Shown: in pieces, positions 44,570 to 55,449 of the stretch
Position numbering within the stretch: the stretch's first letter is position 1
Layout: each line of letters begins with the position of its first letter
From: Trachythela sp. YZ-2020
Taxonomy: Eukaryota > Cnidaria > Anthozoa > Malacalcyonacea > Clavulariidae
Length of the DNA stretch: 64,000 nt
Assembly (NCBI GenBank): GCA_016169945.1
Contig: JADLSH010000395.1
Location: forward strand, 444,501 to 508,500
Direction: 5' to 3'
The notes under the pieces: generated by a model
What the model was told of the DNA's origin: nothing
Seen by the model: the letters and a program-made list of their open reading frames with translations, nothing else
The model's database searches: none
Translations under genes and position numbers: made by a program

Positions 44570-44800
44570 TCAATTTAAGTTAAATGAACCAGTTATTAAG
44601 TCCAGCCCACAGTCTAAATTAATAAACTGAAGTACTGCATGTAGTACTACTACGATTACAATTGATTGAACAGAGCTGTTATCTGATGTTCCTAAAGGGC
44701 CGGTGATAACAGGAACTTCATAAAACTTGTAGAAATTTGTGATAATAAGATCCAAAATCCGCCCACCTTTTTTTGGTTTAGAAACGACTTAAAATCCAGA
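44570..44800 (-). pseudogene. LINE endonuclease fragment, antisense
   Basis: The minus-strand frame LDLIITNFYKFYEVP then GPLGTSDNSSV matches the end of the APE-endonuclease domain of CR1-type LINEs, where a DLI(I/L)TN strand is followed by the conserved (S)D-x-x-(S/P)V motif. The catalytic His of SDH is replaced by Asn. Only this short segment survives. Confidence 0.6.
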
Positions 44801-45019
44801 AATATCTAAATTATAAAGAATCTTCCAAAGCGATCATTCCGCAATCTGGTTACTTGTTGGTGATATTATCTATTATTCTATTATATTTGTTAAATATTTG
44901 CAAAGATCGCGCTGTTGTTGAGGACTTTGACCAGGTTGGTTCTAAACTACAAGATGTTTTTTTTGCATCTCACTCGATTGAAATTGATGTAGAAGGTTTA
45001 GGTGGATGGATATTTCGAT

Positions 45020-45156
45020 TGAACTATTATATACAATATTTTAGACCTGAACGAGAACGGCTGCGAAAAATACAACTCTAAGTCCTCCGACAGGAATTGA
45101 ATCTGCGGCCCTGCGATTCCGGTGCAGCGCTCTGACCACTGAGCTACAGAGGCCAG
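45020..45156 (-). mobile_element. tRNA-derived SINE
   Basis: The minus strand begins GGCCTCTGTAGCTCAGTGG (A box), GCGCTGCACCGGAATCGCAG (anticodon stem-loop), GATTCAATTCC (B box), GTCGGAGGAC, then the tail GTATTTTTCGCAGCCG and CGTTCAGG. The head folds as a tRNA. It is a different family from the SINE at 59350. I associate this head and tail with coral genomes, from memory only. Confidence 0.7.
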
Positions 45157-45400
45157 TTGCCAAGCGTTAACCACAAGTTCATGTATGTATAGATGCGGGT
45201 ACTGCGTGTTGTGATAAGGTAAATTACAAGATACGATTCCGGTGCATCTACGTAGACTGTCATCCCAGATAAAGATCGTGTCAGGCGAGTATGGCTCAAT
45301 AGCAACCATAACCCCACCGTAAAACCTTTGTGTCCCTAGATTATATACAAACATTACCAATTTAATATCTATATTGCCGTTGTAAATATGAGACTATAGT

Positions 45401-46740
45401 TCAGTAACATGGCTTGAAAAAATCTGTTATGTGCGCTTGCTTTTGTCCCGCTGAACGTATGTCTGTAAGAATGTCATTAACATTTAAAACAGCTCGGCAA
45501 AGTTCTTCGTTGCCCGTAAAATACGCAAAATCTAGAAGATTTTCTGCAACATTTGCAGCTTTGGCCGTTGTTTTAATGTCGGGTTCTTTCAAAGGGACTT
45601 CGAAATCATCGTCTTCTTGTTCGCCATCAGTGTCTTCGTCGTTGTCAAGGTCATCTAGCTTTGGGCGTTTCTCACTTGTGCTTGTCTCGTTCAACAGCTC
45701 TCTTCTTAATCCTTCCCGCCAATTTGAATCTTCGATGTTGATGAAATTGTCGCAGAATGGGACATCAAAGTACTGCTCGGCAGAGCAGTCATTAGAAAGT
45801 TTCGAGCAAAGTTCTTTCAAATTCATCATCTCTTCCCCTTCAAATGGGTCATCATCGTCTTCATCACTTAACTTTTCTGGATACATTCCTACCTTCGCAA
45901 AACATTTTCGGATGGTCTCTGAGTCAATTTCATCCCATGCTTGTTTGCCCCATTGAATAGCCTGAAGAAGATGAACAGATTTCACAATGTCACTTGAGAT
46001 TTCTTGACCCACTTTGCTACATACAAAGCGAAGCAGCTTTCTTCTATTCTTGACCTTCCACAATTTAATAATTCCGGCATCAAGAGGCTGAGTCTTCGAT
46101 GTTGTATTTTTCGGCAAAAAGGCCAGAGTAATGTTTGAAAACTGACCTTTAAGTTCATGCGGATGACAGGGTGCGTTGTCAAGGAACAGGATGATTGTAC
46201 GGCCTTCACGTTTTAATCGTCCATTCAATTTAGTTAACAATTCACAATAATTTCAGTCATCATCCACGCTTTGGAGTTTGAGAAATAGCGGCACTTGTAC
46301 GGTTTGGTTTTGTCCTTTAAGTGCTTAAAGCAACGTGGCTTTTTACTCTTGCCAATTACGACAGGCTCTTCCTTACCGCCAGCGGCATCAACGAAGAATG
46401 CCCATGTACACCGTTGTTTCGCTTTTTTTCCACCTCGGCATCTTTTTACTGCTTCAGAAAGACTTTTGTCGGGAAGCGCTTTCCAAAACTGTCCAGTCTC
46501 GTCCAGATTCCAAACATTTTCAGGCGCATAACCCTTTGTTAATTCCTTGACGCGCTCCTACCAGCTATCAAGCGTTACTTCGTTGACATCACCGTCTTCA
46601 CCAGCGACTCTCATCTCTTTGATGTTGTACCTTTTCTTCCATTTCTCTAGCCATCCGTTTGAATCTTGAAATTCATTATCACCAAGTCGTTCGGCAGTGA
46701 GTTTTGCTTCCTCTGCAAGTGTTACAGTAAAGGGAAAACG
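45401..46740 (-). pseudogene. Tigger-like DDE transposase
   Basis: The minus strand reads a CENP-B-type helix-turn-helix (AEEAKLTAERLGDNEFQDSN, then GWLEKWKKRYNI), then NVWNLDETGQFWKALPD, a CTWAFFVDAAGG strand, LFLDNAPCHP (second catalytic Asp) and TQPLDAGIIKLWK (third catalytic Asp). An acidic C-terminal tail follows (EDTDGEQEDDDFE). This is a DDE superfamily-1 transposase that cuts and pastes at TA sites. The last 279 codons (45401-46240) are open. Upstream there is a TAG stop near 46565 and a one-base frameshift near 46245, and the N-terminal helix-turn-helix is missing. Decayed, or just possibly partly domesticated; nothing proves the latter. Confidence 0.8.
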
Positions 46741-47268
46741 AATAAATCGCGGGGCTGGTTACGGACTTGAGATTCCGTGCGTTTATGTGTTCCGGGGCGA
46801 CCAATTTTCTTTGACTTGGTTGAGGAAATATATACGTAAGACTGGACATGCTTTGTTGGATGAGAAACTATAATGGTTCATAAAGAAAAAAGTAACAGTA
46901 ACTGCTAACGGTGCGACGCTACAATAAAAAAATACGGAATATTGAATTAATAGTTTCCGTATCAATTCTGTCATCAGCTCATTCTAATAACACAATATAT
47001 CAAACACATATGTTTCTATTCTAATACTGTATTAAGTCAATTATTAATTTAACAGAAAATAAATCAAGTGTGTCCGCTTACAAGAGGTTATAATGTTGTT
47101 TGGGAAGGTTGTTTTGGTGTCCGCGTCCGCTTACGGGAGGTGTCCGCCTAGGAGAGGTTGTAAATATAGTAATATAATAGCGTATTGGCCGGGACCCAGA
47201 AACACTGTCCGCGTACAAGAGGTGTCCGCTTCCGGGAGGTGTCCGTAAGTAGAGGTTCGACTGTATAA
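45401..47268 (-). mobile_element. pogo/Tigger DNA transposon, truncated
   Basis: The transposase lies on the minus strand (45401-46740). Upstream of it, the terminal region on the minus strand starts CAGTCGAACCTCTACTTACG at 47268, next to TA. It carries repeats of the GGACACCTC(C/T) type, typical of pogo/Tigger ends. The matching terminus on the other side was not found; a SINE-bearing segment lies there. Confidence 0.65.
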
Positions 47269-47269
47269 A

Positions 47270-48059
47270 CATACCCCTCCTTCTCTGCTATGCAAACGAT
47301 CTTCACGCTGTACTACGTAACCATTAATCGATACTTGTTGATCATCAATATTATTGTGGAATCAGGTCCTATTTCGATCCTATTTGCAGGGTCGTCCTCT
47401 GGGGAAAAGTGGACAAAGGGTGGAAATTTTCCCTGGGTGCTCTGCTAAGGGGGGGGGGGGGGGCATATAGAAATGAAGTGAAATATGCATATATATTACT
47501 GTCAAATAGTCTCCCAGAATGCACGAATTTTCTATTGCTGAAACCCTTTTTTTCAATTTTTTCGAGAGAAAATGCCCCGAACCCCTTAAGCATTTTAGTA
47601 CTAGATTTAGAATGCACTTTAGATTAAAAATGTTTTTCAACATTCAAGACTAGATGAGGACATAACCAAGAATTTCAAAGGTATGAAAATACATCAGTTT
47701 TATATACGAGCACATGACACCAAAATTATTGACGATAAGACCATGCATCTGGCAGGAATTTTTGGTGCCCGTGTAGGTAGCGTCTATTCAATAATAAGAC
47801 CCAAGTCTTTGGAATTAATCTATTCCTGAAAAACACAACAAGAACTTCGACGTTTCTGGCAATAGCCATTAGGCATAATTGCCATTACCAATAGGAAGCG
47901 TTGTGAAAACAATGGCACGTTAATCCTGCTTATATATACAATCTTATATATACAATCGACTTGAACAAAGAAAGACCATCCGTATGTAAGTTCAGTTCAT
48001 CAACGAGATGGTTTCATATCCGAGTTGTTCTTATCACGAATGATCTTTGATAGGTTACA
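47270..48059. other. No gene recognised
   Basis: Contains a poly-G run of about 16 at 47450-47463 preceded by CTGCTAA, and otherwise AT-rich sequence. Confidence 0.5.
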
Positions 48060-48606
48060 GTTCTACATTTCGGAACGACGAATTTAAGGTTGTTAACTGT
48101 GGAGGCCCTTATTTGTCTGGAAGTCCGGATTGTTCGATGTAGATAAGGCTGAATGTAACTAGTTTGTGAGTTATTTTGCAAAAGAGCACCATATCAGTCG
48201 AGATATTCATGCCAAAGCAGATTGGTAAGAGGCCCAATGTTTTAAGTCTGGTGGCATAGTTAACAGAGCGGGAGAATAGAATATCGAGGATATATTTAGT
48301 AGCTCTTCTCTGCGTCCGCTCGAGGGGCGTATTATAGTTTAATGGATTGTGGTGCTCATATTTGTGTAGCATATCCCAGGTGTGGTCGAACTAGTGCAAG
48401 GTACACGTACGTTTCACCTCTTGGTTGCAGACGTACATGGTGAATCGTCTAATGTAACCCAGGAGTTGGTTCGCCTTTGCTGAGTGCTCATTCACTTGTC
48501 TGTTCCACGTTAGGTTTTTATCCACAAACAAGCCGAGATCTCGTTCACATTCAGTCTGTATAAAGTTTTCGTAGTTAAGTTTACAGTTGAAAGAAGCAAA
48601 AAGCAT
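48060..48606 (-). pseudogene. LINE RT C-terminal fragment, antisense
   Basis: Minus strand: ECERDLGLFVDKNLTWNRQV, then AKANQLLGYIRRFTMYV, then (after a frameshift near 48385) LERTQRRATKYILDI and RLKTLGLLPICF. These are the thumb and C-terminal hallmarks of CR1/L2-like LINE RTs. No catalytic core and no 3' tail recognised. Confidence 0.8.
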
Positions 48607-49304
48607 TGGAAAACGTGTATCTGAAACGGCTACTGTGGATCAGAGCGCTTAAAAGAAGCCCAGTACATCAAAGATTAATGCAAACCAGGGATTCATTTGT
48701 TAATGATGATGACTTTGAACCAGAAGAAGCTTTTAGAGGCAGCTGTTGAGAAAAGAAAATTTCTTCTAAAAACGCTTTTAAATGACGTTTACTTCAATTA
48801 CGAAAGCGATGACTAATAAGCAATAAATATCGCTGTAATATATATGTTGGTACCTACTATAATGGCATTAGGCATGTTAACTTATTGCCGCACATTAGTA
48901 AAATCTTAGAAACATATACCATGTTAAATGAAAGTTGTCTATATATTTAAATTGCATATAAACACAGACGACTAAATTCTAAAAGCATCATAAAAGCATC
49001 ATAAAATGCTGATAAGTGATCATTAAGTATCATAACAATCCCAAATGTACTGTAAAACTATTCATCAACGCTTCAATGAATTCGACAATCGTATCTCGCA
49101 ATATGAATAAATTGAAAATAATTACAACTGATGACGTAACGTGTGGTGCGAAAGCACCACCCGCACTACCTGACGTAGAACCCCTCTTCCCTTTACTACT
49201 TGCTATGCCAAATAATACTAACAATTATAATTTTGTTTTGCGTATTACTGAAATGTTTGTCGTTGGTCGAAAACAAAATATATTTTCATTATATTTCTAT
49301 TCAG
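48607..49304. other. No gene recognised
   Basis: A short reading near 48640-48750 (RALKRSPVHQRL, DDDFEPEEAF) could be an end of a transposon protein; otherwise AT-rich. The frame upstream of 49305 is hydrophobic but is probably intron. Confidence 0.4.
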
Positions 49305-49650
49305 ATGATCATTTTACCTGCACAAGAAAATTTCACAGAGACGAAGAGAATGATCCTCGTTTCAACGAAAATTGTATTTGGCTTAATCATCTTGATATAC
49401 TTTGGTGGAACTCTGATCGTTTGTAATGAAGTTATCCCCATTTGTCACAAGAGCTTGACAGAACTCAAAGAAGACGTGAAAGGCTGGCAAGAAAGATGTT
49501 TCAATGAAAGTCGACATAGATGTTTAAATGGAAGTCGACATAGATGTTTAAATGGAAGTCGACAAGAGATTAATTCCACATGTTGTCAGGCAGAAAAATA
49601 TTACCGTCAGGATAGAATGCGTATGCATTCGAAGATTTGTTTTTATGAAG
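49305..49650 (+). CDS. Exon of a probable single-pass (type II) membrane protein
   Basis: The exon begins at ATG right after a good acceptor (TTTCTATTCAG) and ends at GAAG/GTAATA, phase 1, giving about 115 residues. Residues about 16-40 (MILVSTKIVFGLIILIYFGG) form one membrane helix preceded by a short charged N-tail. The following part is hydrophilic, with a CHKSLTELKEDVKGWQ helix. Then an NESRHRC/NGSRHRC/NGSRQE triplet comes from a 24-bp tandem repeat. A CC pair and five N-glycosylation sequons suggest the C-terminal side is outside the cell. The gene is not recognised. Short TM-plus-helix first exons like this occur in type II collagen-like or olfactomedin-like proteins. No further exon was found nearby, so it may also be an isolated fragment. 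Confidence 0.5.
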
Positions 49651-50239
49651 GTAATATAATCAATTTTTCATATCGCGTTAGCGTTGAGCATAAATGACAT
49701 TTACGCATTATATTTAAAAACCAATGCAACATTAGTTCAAGCAATCCGGGAAGTTCTCTCGATAATGCGTAATGCTGCTTCTCTTCTATTCGACGAAATT
49801 TCAGTATTCATTAGTTTTAAAATCCCATACAATTGAAACCCAAAATCTCCTATTTTTACAGTAAAGCCACGTTTCGACTAATGTCAGTAGCTAATAATCA
49901 GGAATGAATACTTCTAGAAAAATATGTGATAACAAAGCTGTCTGAACTTATCAACCATACTGTGGTGTTTTTTAAAGCACGCAATGATACATTGAAGTTG
50001 AATCACACTTTACTATTGTTATTCCATAGTTAATCACAACTATTTAAATTGTCTGTGTCAAGTAACCTATATAGCTTACTATATAATTACCATATGTCTA
50101 GTATCAGAATATTACATTCCTCCCCCTTCAGTTCAATTCTCCTAATAGATTGTTCCCACTGATTAATTGATAATTATTTAGATAATCATTGTTCTGAGAT
50201 TGATTTAATGTTCATCAGCTTAACAAAACAAACAATAAT
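49651..50239. other. No gene recognised
   Basis: AT-rich; presumably intron of the exon at 49305 or intergenic. Confidence 0.4.
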
Positions 50240-51230
50240 AATTAAAGTTTGTGCTCTTTCAAGTCCTTTTGTATAAAGTCTATTTCCGTCTATTTTTTGC
50301 GCTTTTTCAATCGTTCAGATCTTCTTAGTTGTGGTGGTGGTGGATTTGGTTCTTTTTCTAAGGTTTTGTTGGTGGGTTGTTTGTCTTGGGTAGTAGTATT
50401 TGGTATGGTTGAGGCATTTGTAGTGGTGACGGTATCTGGGGTTGTAGTGACAGGAATGTTTGTGGTATCAAGTATGGGATTGGTTTGTTGGTTTTTGTAT
50501 GGGCTTGAATTTGCTTACATTTCTCACGATGGTTCGTCCATCTTTGATTCTTTTTGCGGTAATCTGAGAGCTTTTCGTTTCGGTGATAACATATACGTAT
50601 GGTTCCTATATTGTTTGGCCTTTGCGTTGGTTTTATCGTTTTACCACAACAACGCTGTCTTGTGTCGTTTGTCGTGGTATTCTTTACACTTGCGCTCGTG
50701 TTCCCTTACTGTTGTGTCTTGCTCTTGGATTTCGGTTGGGAAATGGTCCGACTTAATCCTCACTTCTCGATTTAAGATTAGCTGATTGGGTCGGAATTTT
50801 GTTGCAGGATGTGGGGTACTTCCCAATGCTTGGAGCATTTCGTATGTGGCTTCTTTAGGATTGACGCCGTCTTGATTTGATATAGCCATTATCTTGTTGA
50901 CGAGCCTTTTGAATCCTTCCACTTGACCCTGGGATTTCGGGTGACGTGGTGTTATCCCTCTGTAGTTGAGACATGACTCTTTCGCGAATTCTTCGAAGCC
51001 ATGCGAGTTGAATGGTGGGCTATTGTCGCTTTGTAGGTTTCCCGAAATGCCGTGTGCGGAGAAGATTCTTTTTAGGTTATTTCTGGTTGCTTCGAACGAT
51101 GTATTCTCCCTCAGGGTATCTCGATTATTGATTTGTAACAACGAGGGCATATTTTCCAATGGGAAATAAAGCACAGAAGCCGCTAAACATGGTCTGGTTG
51201 GTAGTTGCGTCATTTTAGTCTGTTCCGTGT
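50240..51230 (-). pseudogene. Ty3/gypsy integrase, 3' part of pol
   Basis: The minus-strand frame 50641-51213 reads an integrase core: SFEATRNNLKRIFSAHGI, SDNSPPFNSHGFEEFAKE (second catalytic Asp), then GITPRHPKSQGQVEGFKRLV (catalytic Glu region), then HPATKFRPNQLILNREVR. The last of these leads into the C-terminal region, which continues with a frameshift to about 50240. This enzyme inserts LTR-retrotransposon cDNA. The N-terminal zinc finger and the first catalytic Asp are not visible. The reading is cut at about 51230 by a LINE in the opposite orientation and resumes (RNase H side) at 52140. Confidence 0.8.
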
Positions 51231-51269
51231 GTTTTGCGTTTGTGGAAATTTGTGTTCTCTATGGTATCC

Positions 51270-52136
51270 ACCAAAAAACTTCCAAATCAAGATCAATGGA
51301 AATAAAAGTCTGTGGAATCAACATTGTGCAATCGCAAGTGTAAGAATACCTGGGTGTCAGGATGGACAAGAACTTAAATTATATTGAACATCTGGAACTG
51401 AAAGACAATTAAGAAAGCACCATCGAGAGTTAAACTTCTGTATCGTGTATTAAAACGAAGCCATAAGACAGAATGTCAGCCCATCGACAGCAGAAACAAT
51501 CTACAAAATGATGATCTTACCAATAATGTTATACTGTAACACCGTTTACCTGAAGCTATCTACCACCAACCATGAAAAGTTTGAGAGAATCCAGAATCGA
51601 GCATTAAGAGTAATAAATGGTCAACGAAGTTCCGTAAGGCTACCAAGTGTGAACGAAATTAGAAATAGGTCCTGTGCTCTTGAGGTTTTTAAATGTTTAA
51701 ATGGCATAGCGCCAAAAGCCTTTCAAGATTATTTCAAAAGAGTTGCACATGCTAAATGTGCACGTGCGAATAACACGAATATTGTCCTTCCGAAGATCAG
51801 AACTTAAACCGGAAAGAAAACTTTTGCATACAAAGGGGCAATTCTTTTTAATAAGCTATCTAGTGATTTGAAGACAGAACAATCACTTTTAAGATTTAAG
51901 TCTAGCTGTAAACGTTTTAACTTTGACTTTTATCTTTGACTTTTAACACATCTTTCATATTTTATATACCTTATACCATTTTCATGTAATTATCATACCT
52001 TAATGTAACAATATTAAAATAGTTAGTTTAGCGGACAGAGACACCGGCAGGTCCTTGGTTGATACCAGCAAATTTTATTGCTGGAACAAGTTTTTAACCT
52101 GTATAAATATGATATTATTATTATTTTTATTATTAT
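51270..52136 (+). mobile_element. 5'-truncated LINE inserted in the gypsy relic
   Basis: The plus strand encodes EYLGVRMDKNLNYIEHLE (about 51343) and, at 51508-51807, MILPIMLYCNTVYLKLS, FERIQNRALRVINGQRS and CALEVFKCLNGIAPKAFQDY. This is a LINE RT C-terminus. It ends in an (ATT)n tail at 52108-52136, marking the 3' end. Frame damage near 51410. Confidence 0.75.
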
Positions 52137-52139
52137 TAT

Positions 52140-53200
52140 GTCTCTTCATTCCTTCATCGGTCAACGTATGTCGGGACATGTAGTCTGTTTGCCAAGGATG
52201 TGGATTATTGTAAAATCCAGGTTTTGCATTATCATAATAAGCCTTTCCATTCGGGGTGGTAATTTCGCTTATCGATGAACAGGGGTAAGAGGGCTTTATG
52301 GTCAGTGGTGATCGTGAAGTTGTTTCCACCTAATACGTGCATAATTATGTAGACGTGGAAACGTGAATTCCACTGCCAGAGCGGTTACCTCGATTTAGGA
52401 ATATCTGCTCTCAGTGTATGTAAGGGTGCGACTCACGCAGTGTGCTGGTTGATAACCATGATGCGTCTTCTGAAAAAGACTGTCTCCAAATCCCTGAGGG
52501 CTACCGTTGCAGATAACGAAGGTCTCACGTTCTGGATAATAGGGAAATGGGAATAGTGCTGACGCAATATTTTAGGTCCTTTAATGCGGTTTGTTGCTCG
52601 TTTGTTTGGTTAATATTCGTAGCGGTTCACAACGGCTTGGGAAGTTGCTAGTGTATCGTGACAGGTAGGCTAGCATTTGTGGGAATGATACGAGCTCTTC
52701 TATAGTTTTCGGTGGTTCGCATTCTTGTACAGCTTGGATTTTGTCAGGGCTCGGTTGTAGACCATCAGCAGTACGAGCATAGGATGCCGTATAGGATTTT
52801 CGCCATTTCTGCGTCGAAAAGATCTTGGCTGTTTAATCTACCAAATGCCAATTTCTTGTAGCGGTAATTACCCATCGTATGGAAAACATCATTATTTTCC
52901 TGGATTGCTCGTCGAGAGAAAACTGGTGGCATCCATGATTGAGGTCGAGTTTGCTGAAGACCTTGTAAATTTTCTGTTATGGAAGCTTGAACTTGGCGTG
53001 TACGTATCATTGATTGTTTGATCATCCTCAGGTCGAGTTCGACATTTACGAATGACTTTCGGATTCTTTGGTTTAGGTTGTACTACGAGTGGTGAACACC
53101 AAGTTATAGCTTCATGCACTGGTACTGGCTCGGTAATGTCATTTTCCTAGGATTCTTCTTCGAGACGTTTCTTTAACGGGGATTTAGCCCAAAATCTGAC
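52140..53200 (-). pseudogene. Ty3/gypsy reverse transcriptase and RNase H remnant
   Basis: Read on the minus strand. CSPLVVQPKPKNPKVIRKC (about 53085) and an altered LDLNQ region lead into HTMGNYRYKKLAFGRL then AQ/SQDLFDAEMAKI (about 52800-52880), RT motifs B-C of Ty3/gypsy. Further on (about 52320) GGNNFTITTDHKALLPLF in a decayed frame is the RNase H start. PGFYNNPHPWQTDYMSRH near 52180 belongs to the tether. Multiple frameshifts; the catalytic YIDD-type motif is not recognisable. No LTRs were identified. Confidence 0.75.
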
Positions 53201-53230
53201 CGTGGTATTTCGGTCAAGTACAAATAGGGG

Positions 53231-54417
53231 AGTCTGAGGAAACGCCGTTTGCTGCGTTCTAGCCTGCAGGTTTACTAAAAAAAATTCCCTAAACGCGTAT
53301 ATTTTGACAAAAATGAAGAAAAACAACTACAAAAATGACAATATCCATTATTATATCAATAGATACGTACAATCATATCTTGCAAAGCGACAATAGTCAG
53401 GACAAAATGTTCACTAAAATGTTAATCATCTTGCAACAGCAGCACAATGGTAATTGAGAAAAGAATTGTCTCGTTAGTTGAAAAGATCTTAGTGATATTA
53501 GGCCCGCTGACCGTTGCTCAAAGTCTCAGTTGCACTTTACGATTTTCTCCGAACACCGCTTAGTGAGTTGTCGGGAAGTTCTCGTCTACGCAGGCTATTG
53601 TCTTAGCAAATAATTTGATATGGTTTTTCCCAATCACCTGCGTTCTTACCTAACAAAGATTTATTTATTAAGATCACAAAAATATAACCGTAGTTTGGGC
53701 CACGTTTGCCGCCCCCCTGATCCCCCTCTGCATGTGGTCAGCGAAGCATCCAACGTTTCTTTCAGACCCAGTGATTTATTAGGACTTTATAAGTTCCCGG
53801 GGGCCAATATCTACCGACATGAATATCTATCCAAAACATTTACTGATACCCCATCCTCATCTCAAATTGTTATATCTTGAAAATATCATAATTTTACAGA
53901 AACATTTCAACATATATCGTCAGCTGAGAATTAACAAGGTCTAGCTGCACTTTGACTAGTTTTCAGAAAAATGCCAAGGAAGCTCTTGGAAGCTCTTGTA
54001 AAAAAAACACAATAAAATATAAATAAAACCAATTTTGATATATTACATATTATATATGTTAAGTCTCAAGTTTAAGTTTATATCTTTTGCACAATAAAGC
54101 AATCCACATGCAACGCTACTTTTACCGCCTAGCGCATACGAAAAGTATTCAACTATTGACTCACCAGCTAGTCGAGGACCGTGGGTTAAAATTCAATTGT
54201 GAAATAAATTGAATATGATATACTCCTGGAAGAATTATTCTACCCAAGTGGCATAGCAATTGTCTAAATATATAGCATATTTTGTAAGTGGGTCGAGTCA
54301 AACGGCTAGGCGAAGAACGTAGCGTGAAAATTCAATAGTGAAATAGGAAGTTATCACTGACTGAAGCTTTCTCAGAATAAAATTCTCTATTTGACTTGTG
54401 CGATTGTGTTCCTTTAG
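53231..54417. other. No gene recognised; probable intron upstream of the YWTD exon
   Basis: The short inverted pair TAGCCTGC (53267) / GCAGGCTA (53590) may mark a MITE of about 330 bp. The rest is blank. Confidence 0.4.
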
Positions 54418-54793
54418 GACCCTATCCCGAGCCGTACTTACTTGTGGTTACCATGACTGGAATTTTGGCAATTGACTTGGTTACTCTTGATACAACAGTC
54501 GTCGTCAATGGAACCCGATATATTTGGGCGTTGGATATTGATACAGTGGACAAGAAAATGTACTTTTCAGAAAACATTGAGATTCGTCGGGCGAATTTTG
54601 ACGGTACTGATGAAGAAATTATTGTAAAAGATTTTCCCGCTTCACAATTAACAATTGATTGGATAGGACGTCGTATATTCTGGACTGGGAATGAAAAAGA
54701 TAAGATTCACACGGCGACTTTAGACGGCAAGGATAGCAGAGTGCTGATTAATACTGCGAAACCTCAGAATATAGCAATGGATCCCATCGAAGG
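54418..54793 (+). CDS. Exon of an LDL-receptor-related protein (YWTD beta-propeller)
   Basis: The acceptor TGTTCCTTTAG precedes the exon and GAAGG/GTGAGT follows it, giving phases 1 and 2 and 125 residues in an uninterrupted frame. The translation has successive propeller blades: PYLLVVTMTGILAIDL, then TRYIWALDIDTVDKKMYFSE with IRRANFDGTDEEI, then LTIDWIGRRIFWTG (the YWTD-type motif, here FWTG) with KIHTATLDGKDSRVL, and AMDPIEG starting the next. This is the LDLR class B repeat, found in LRP-type endocytic and Wnt-coreceptor proteins at the cell surface. No neighbouring exons were found in this window. The gene has large introns, or this is one displaced exon. The orthology group (LRP4/5/6 or others) cannot be decided. 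Confidence 0.85.
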
Positions 54794-55170
54794 GTGAGTA
54801 TTACGTAATTTAGCAAGTAACTACATTCAACACTGCTAATCATAAAACTTGTATTATGAAAAAGCTCTTGTCGTGATGTAGAAATTTTTATATTTATCTG
54901 TTCAGGTTTATATTAAAATATATAGTTGAGAAAATGCCAAATAATAATTTAATTTAATTTCGGCCAATCACAGACATTGCCAGCGTACAACAATACAATT
55001 ACTTGCGGAAAGTATATCTCATGCGTTATGACGTTATTTTTACTATTATAATTATTACTATTGTCATTATTACTATTACTTTTAAAACAAGTCCAATCAC
55101 AAGATATAGATACAAGTATTCGAATATTAAATTGTGTGATATACACGTATATATATATATATATATATAT
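54794..55170. other. Probable intron, ending in a (TA)n run
   Basis: AT-rich, with TTATTATTACTATTAC microsatellite-like sequence near 55040 and (AT)n at 55147-55172, directly at the end of the PLE. Confidence 0.6.
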
Positions 55171-55366
55171 ATAGATTTTCGCTTACCTCAAAACTGGTCT
55201 GCAACAGGCTGTTTCATCTGTAAAAGAATCATCAGGCAGTAACAAGTATCGAAAGAAATGACCGCTTATATGCTTCCTGCCGGAAGGCGGGGGTGTATGT
55301 GGGAGACAATGTGTGCATGCATGGCTTTGTTTGCGTTGTTTGCGCGAAATTTGTTACGATGACGAC
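55171..55366 (-). repeat. PLE terminal repeat (pLTR), 3' copy
   Basis: 196 bp from ATAGATTTTCGC to ACGATGACGAC. Matches 57531-57726, with for example GAAGGCGGGG against GAACGTGGGG as one of the few differences. Confidence 0.95.
55199..55240 (-). ncRNA. Hammerhead ribozyme motif in the pLTR
   Basis: On the minus strand, stem I is CTGC/GCAG and the core is CTGATGA. Stem II is TCT/AGA around TTTAC, followed by GAA. Stem III is ACA/TGT around GCC, and the cleavage triplet is GTT, just before GCAG. All core nucleotides are canonical. The stems are minimal, as reported for PLE hammerheads. An identical copy is at 57559-57600. Confidence 0.75.
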
Positions 55367-55449
55367 ACCGTGAAATTATTTCAGCTCTTTTGTTGAGTAA
55401 AACATTCTTGTTTTTTTCTTTCAAAATACAAAATTTTTCTTCTAAACAT

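Noticed and set aside
45414..45956. 180-aa plus-strand Ser-rich frame
   Set aside because: Shadow of the Tigger transposase, whose acidic tail reads as Ser-rich on the other strand.
50249..50785. 178-aa plus-strand frame rich in Val, Gly and Phe that looks like a membrane protein
   Set aside because: It is the antisense shadow of the gypsy integrase C-terminal region on the minus strand; the hydrophobic look comes from reverse-reading Lys/Asn/Thr-rich codons.
53267..53597. MITE with TAGCCTGC ends
   Set aside because: Only an 8-bp inverted match; the inner arms do not pair and the flanks do not repeat convincingly.
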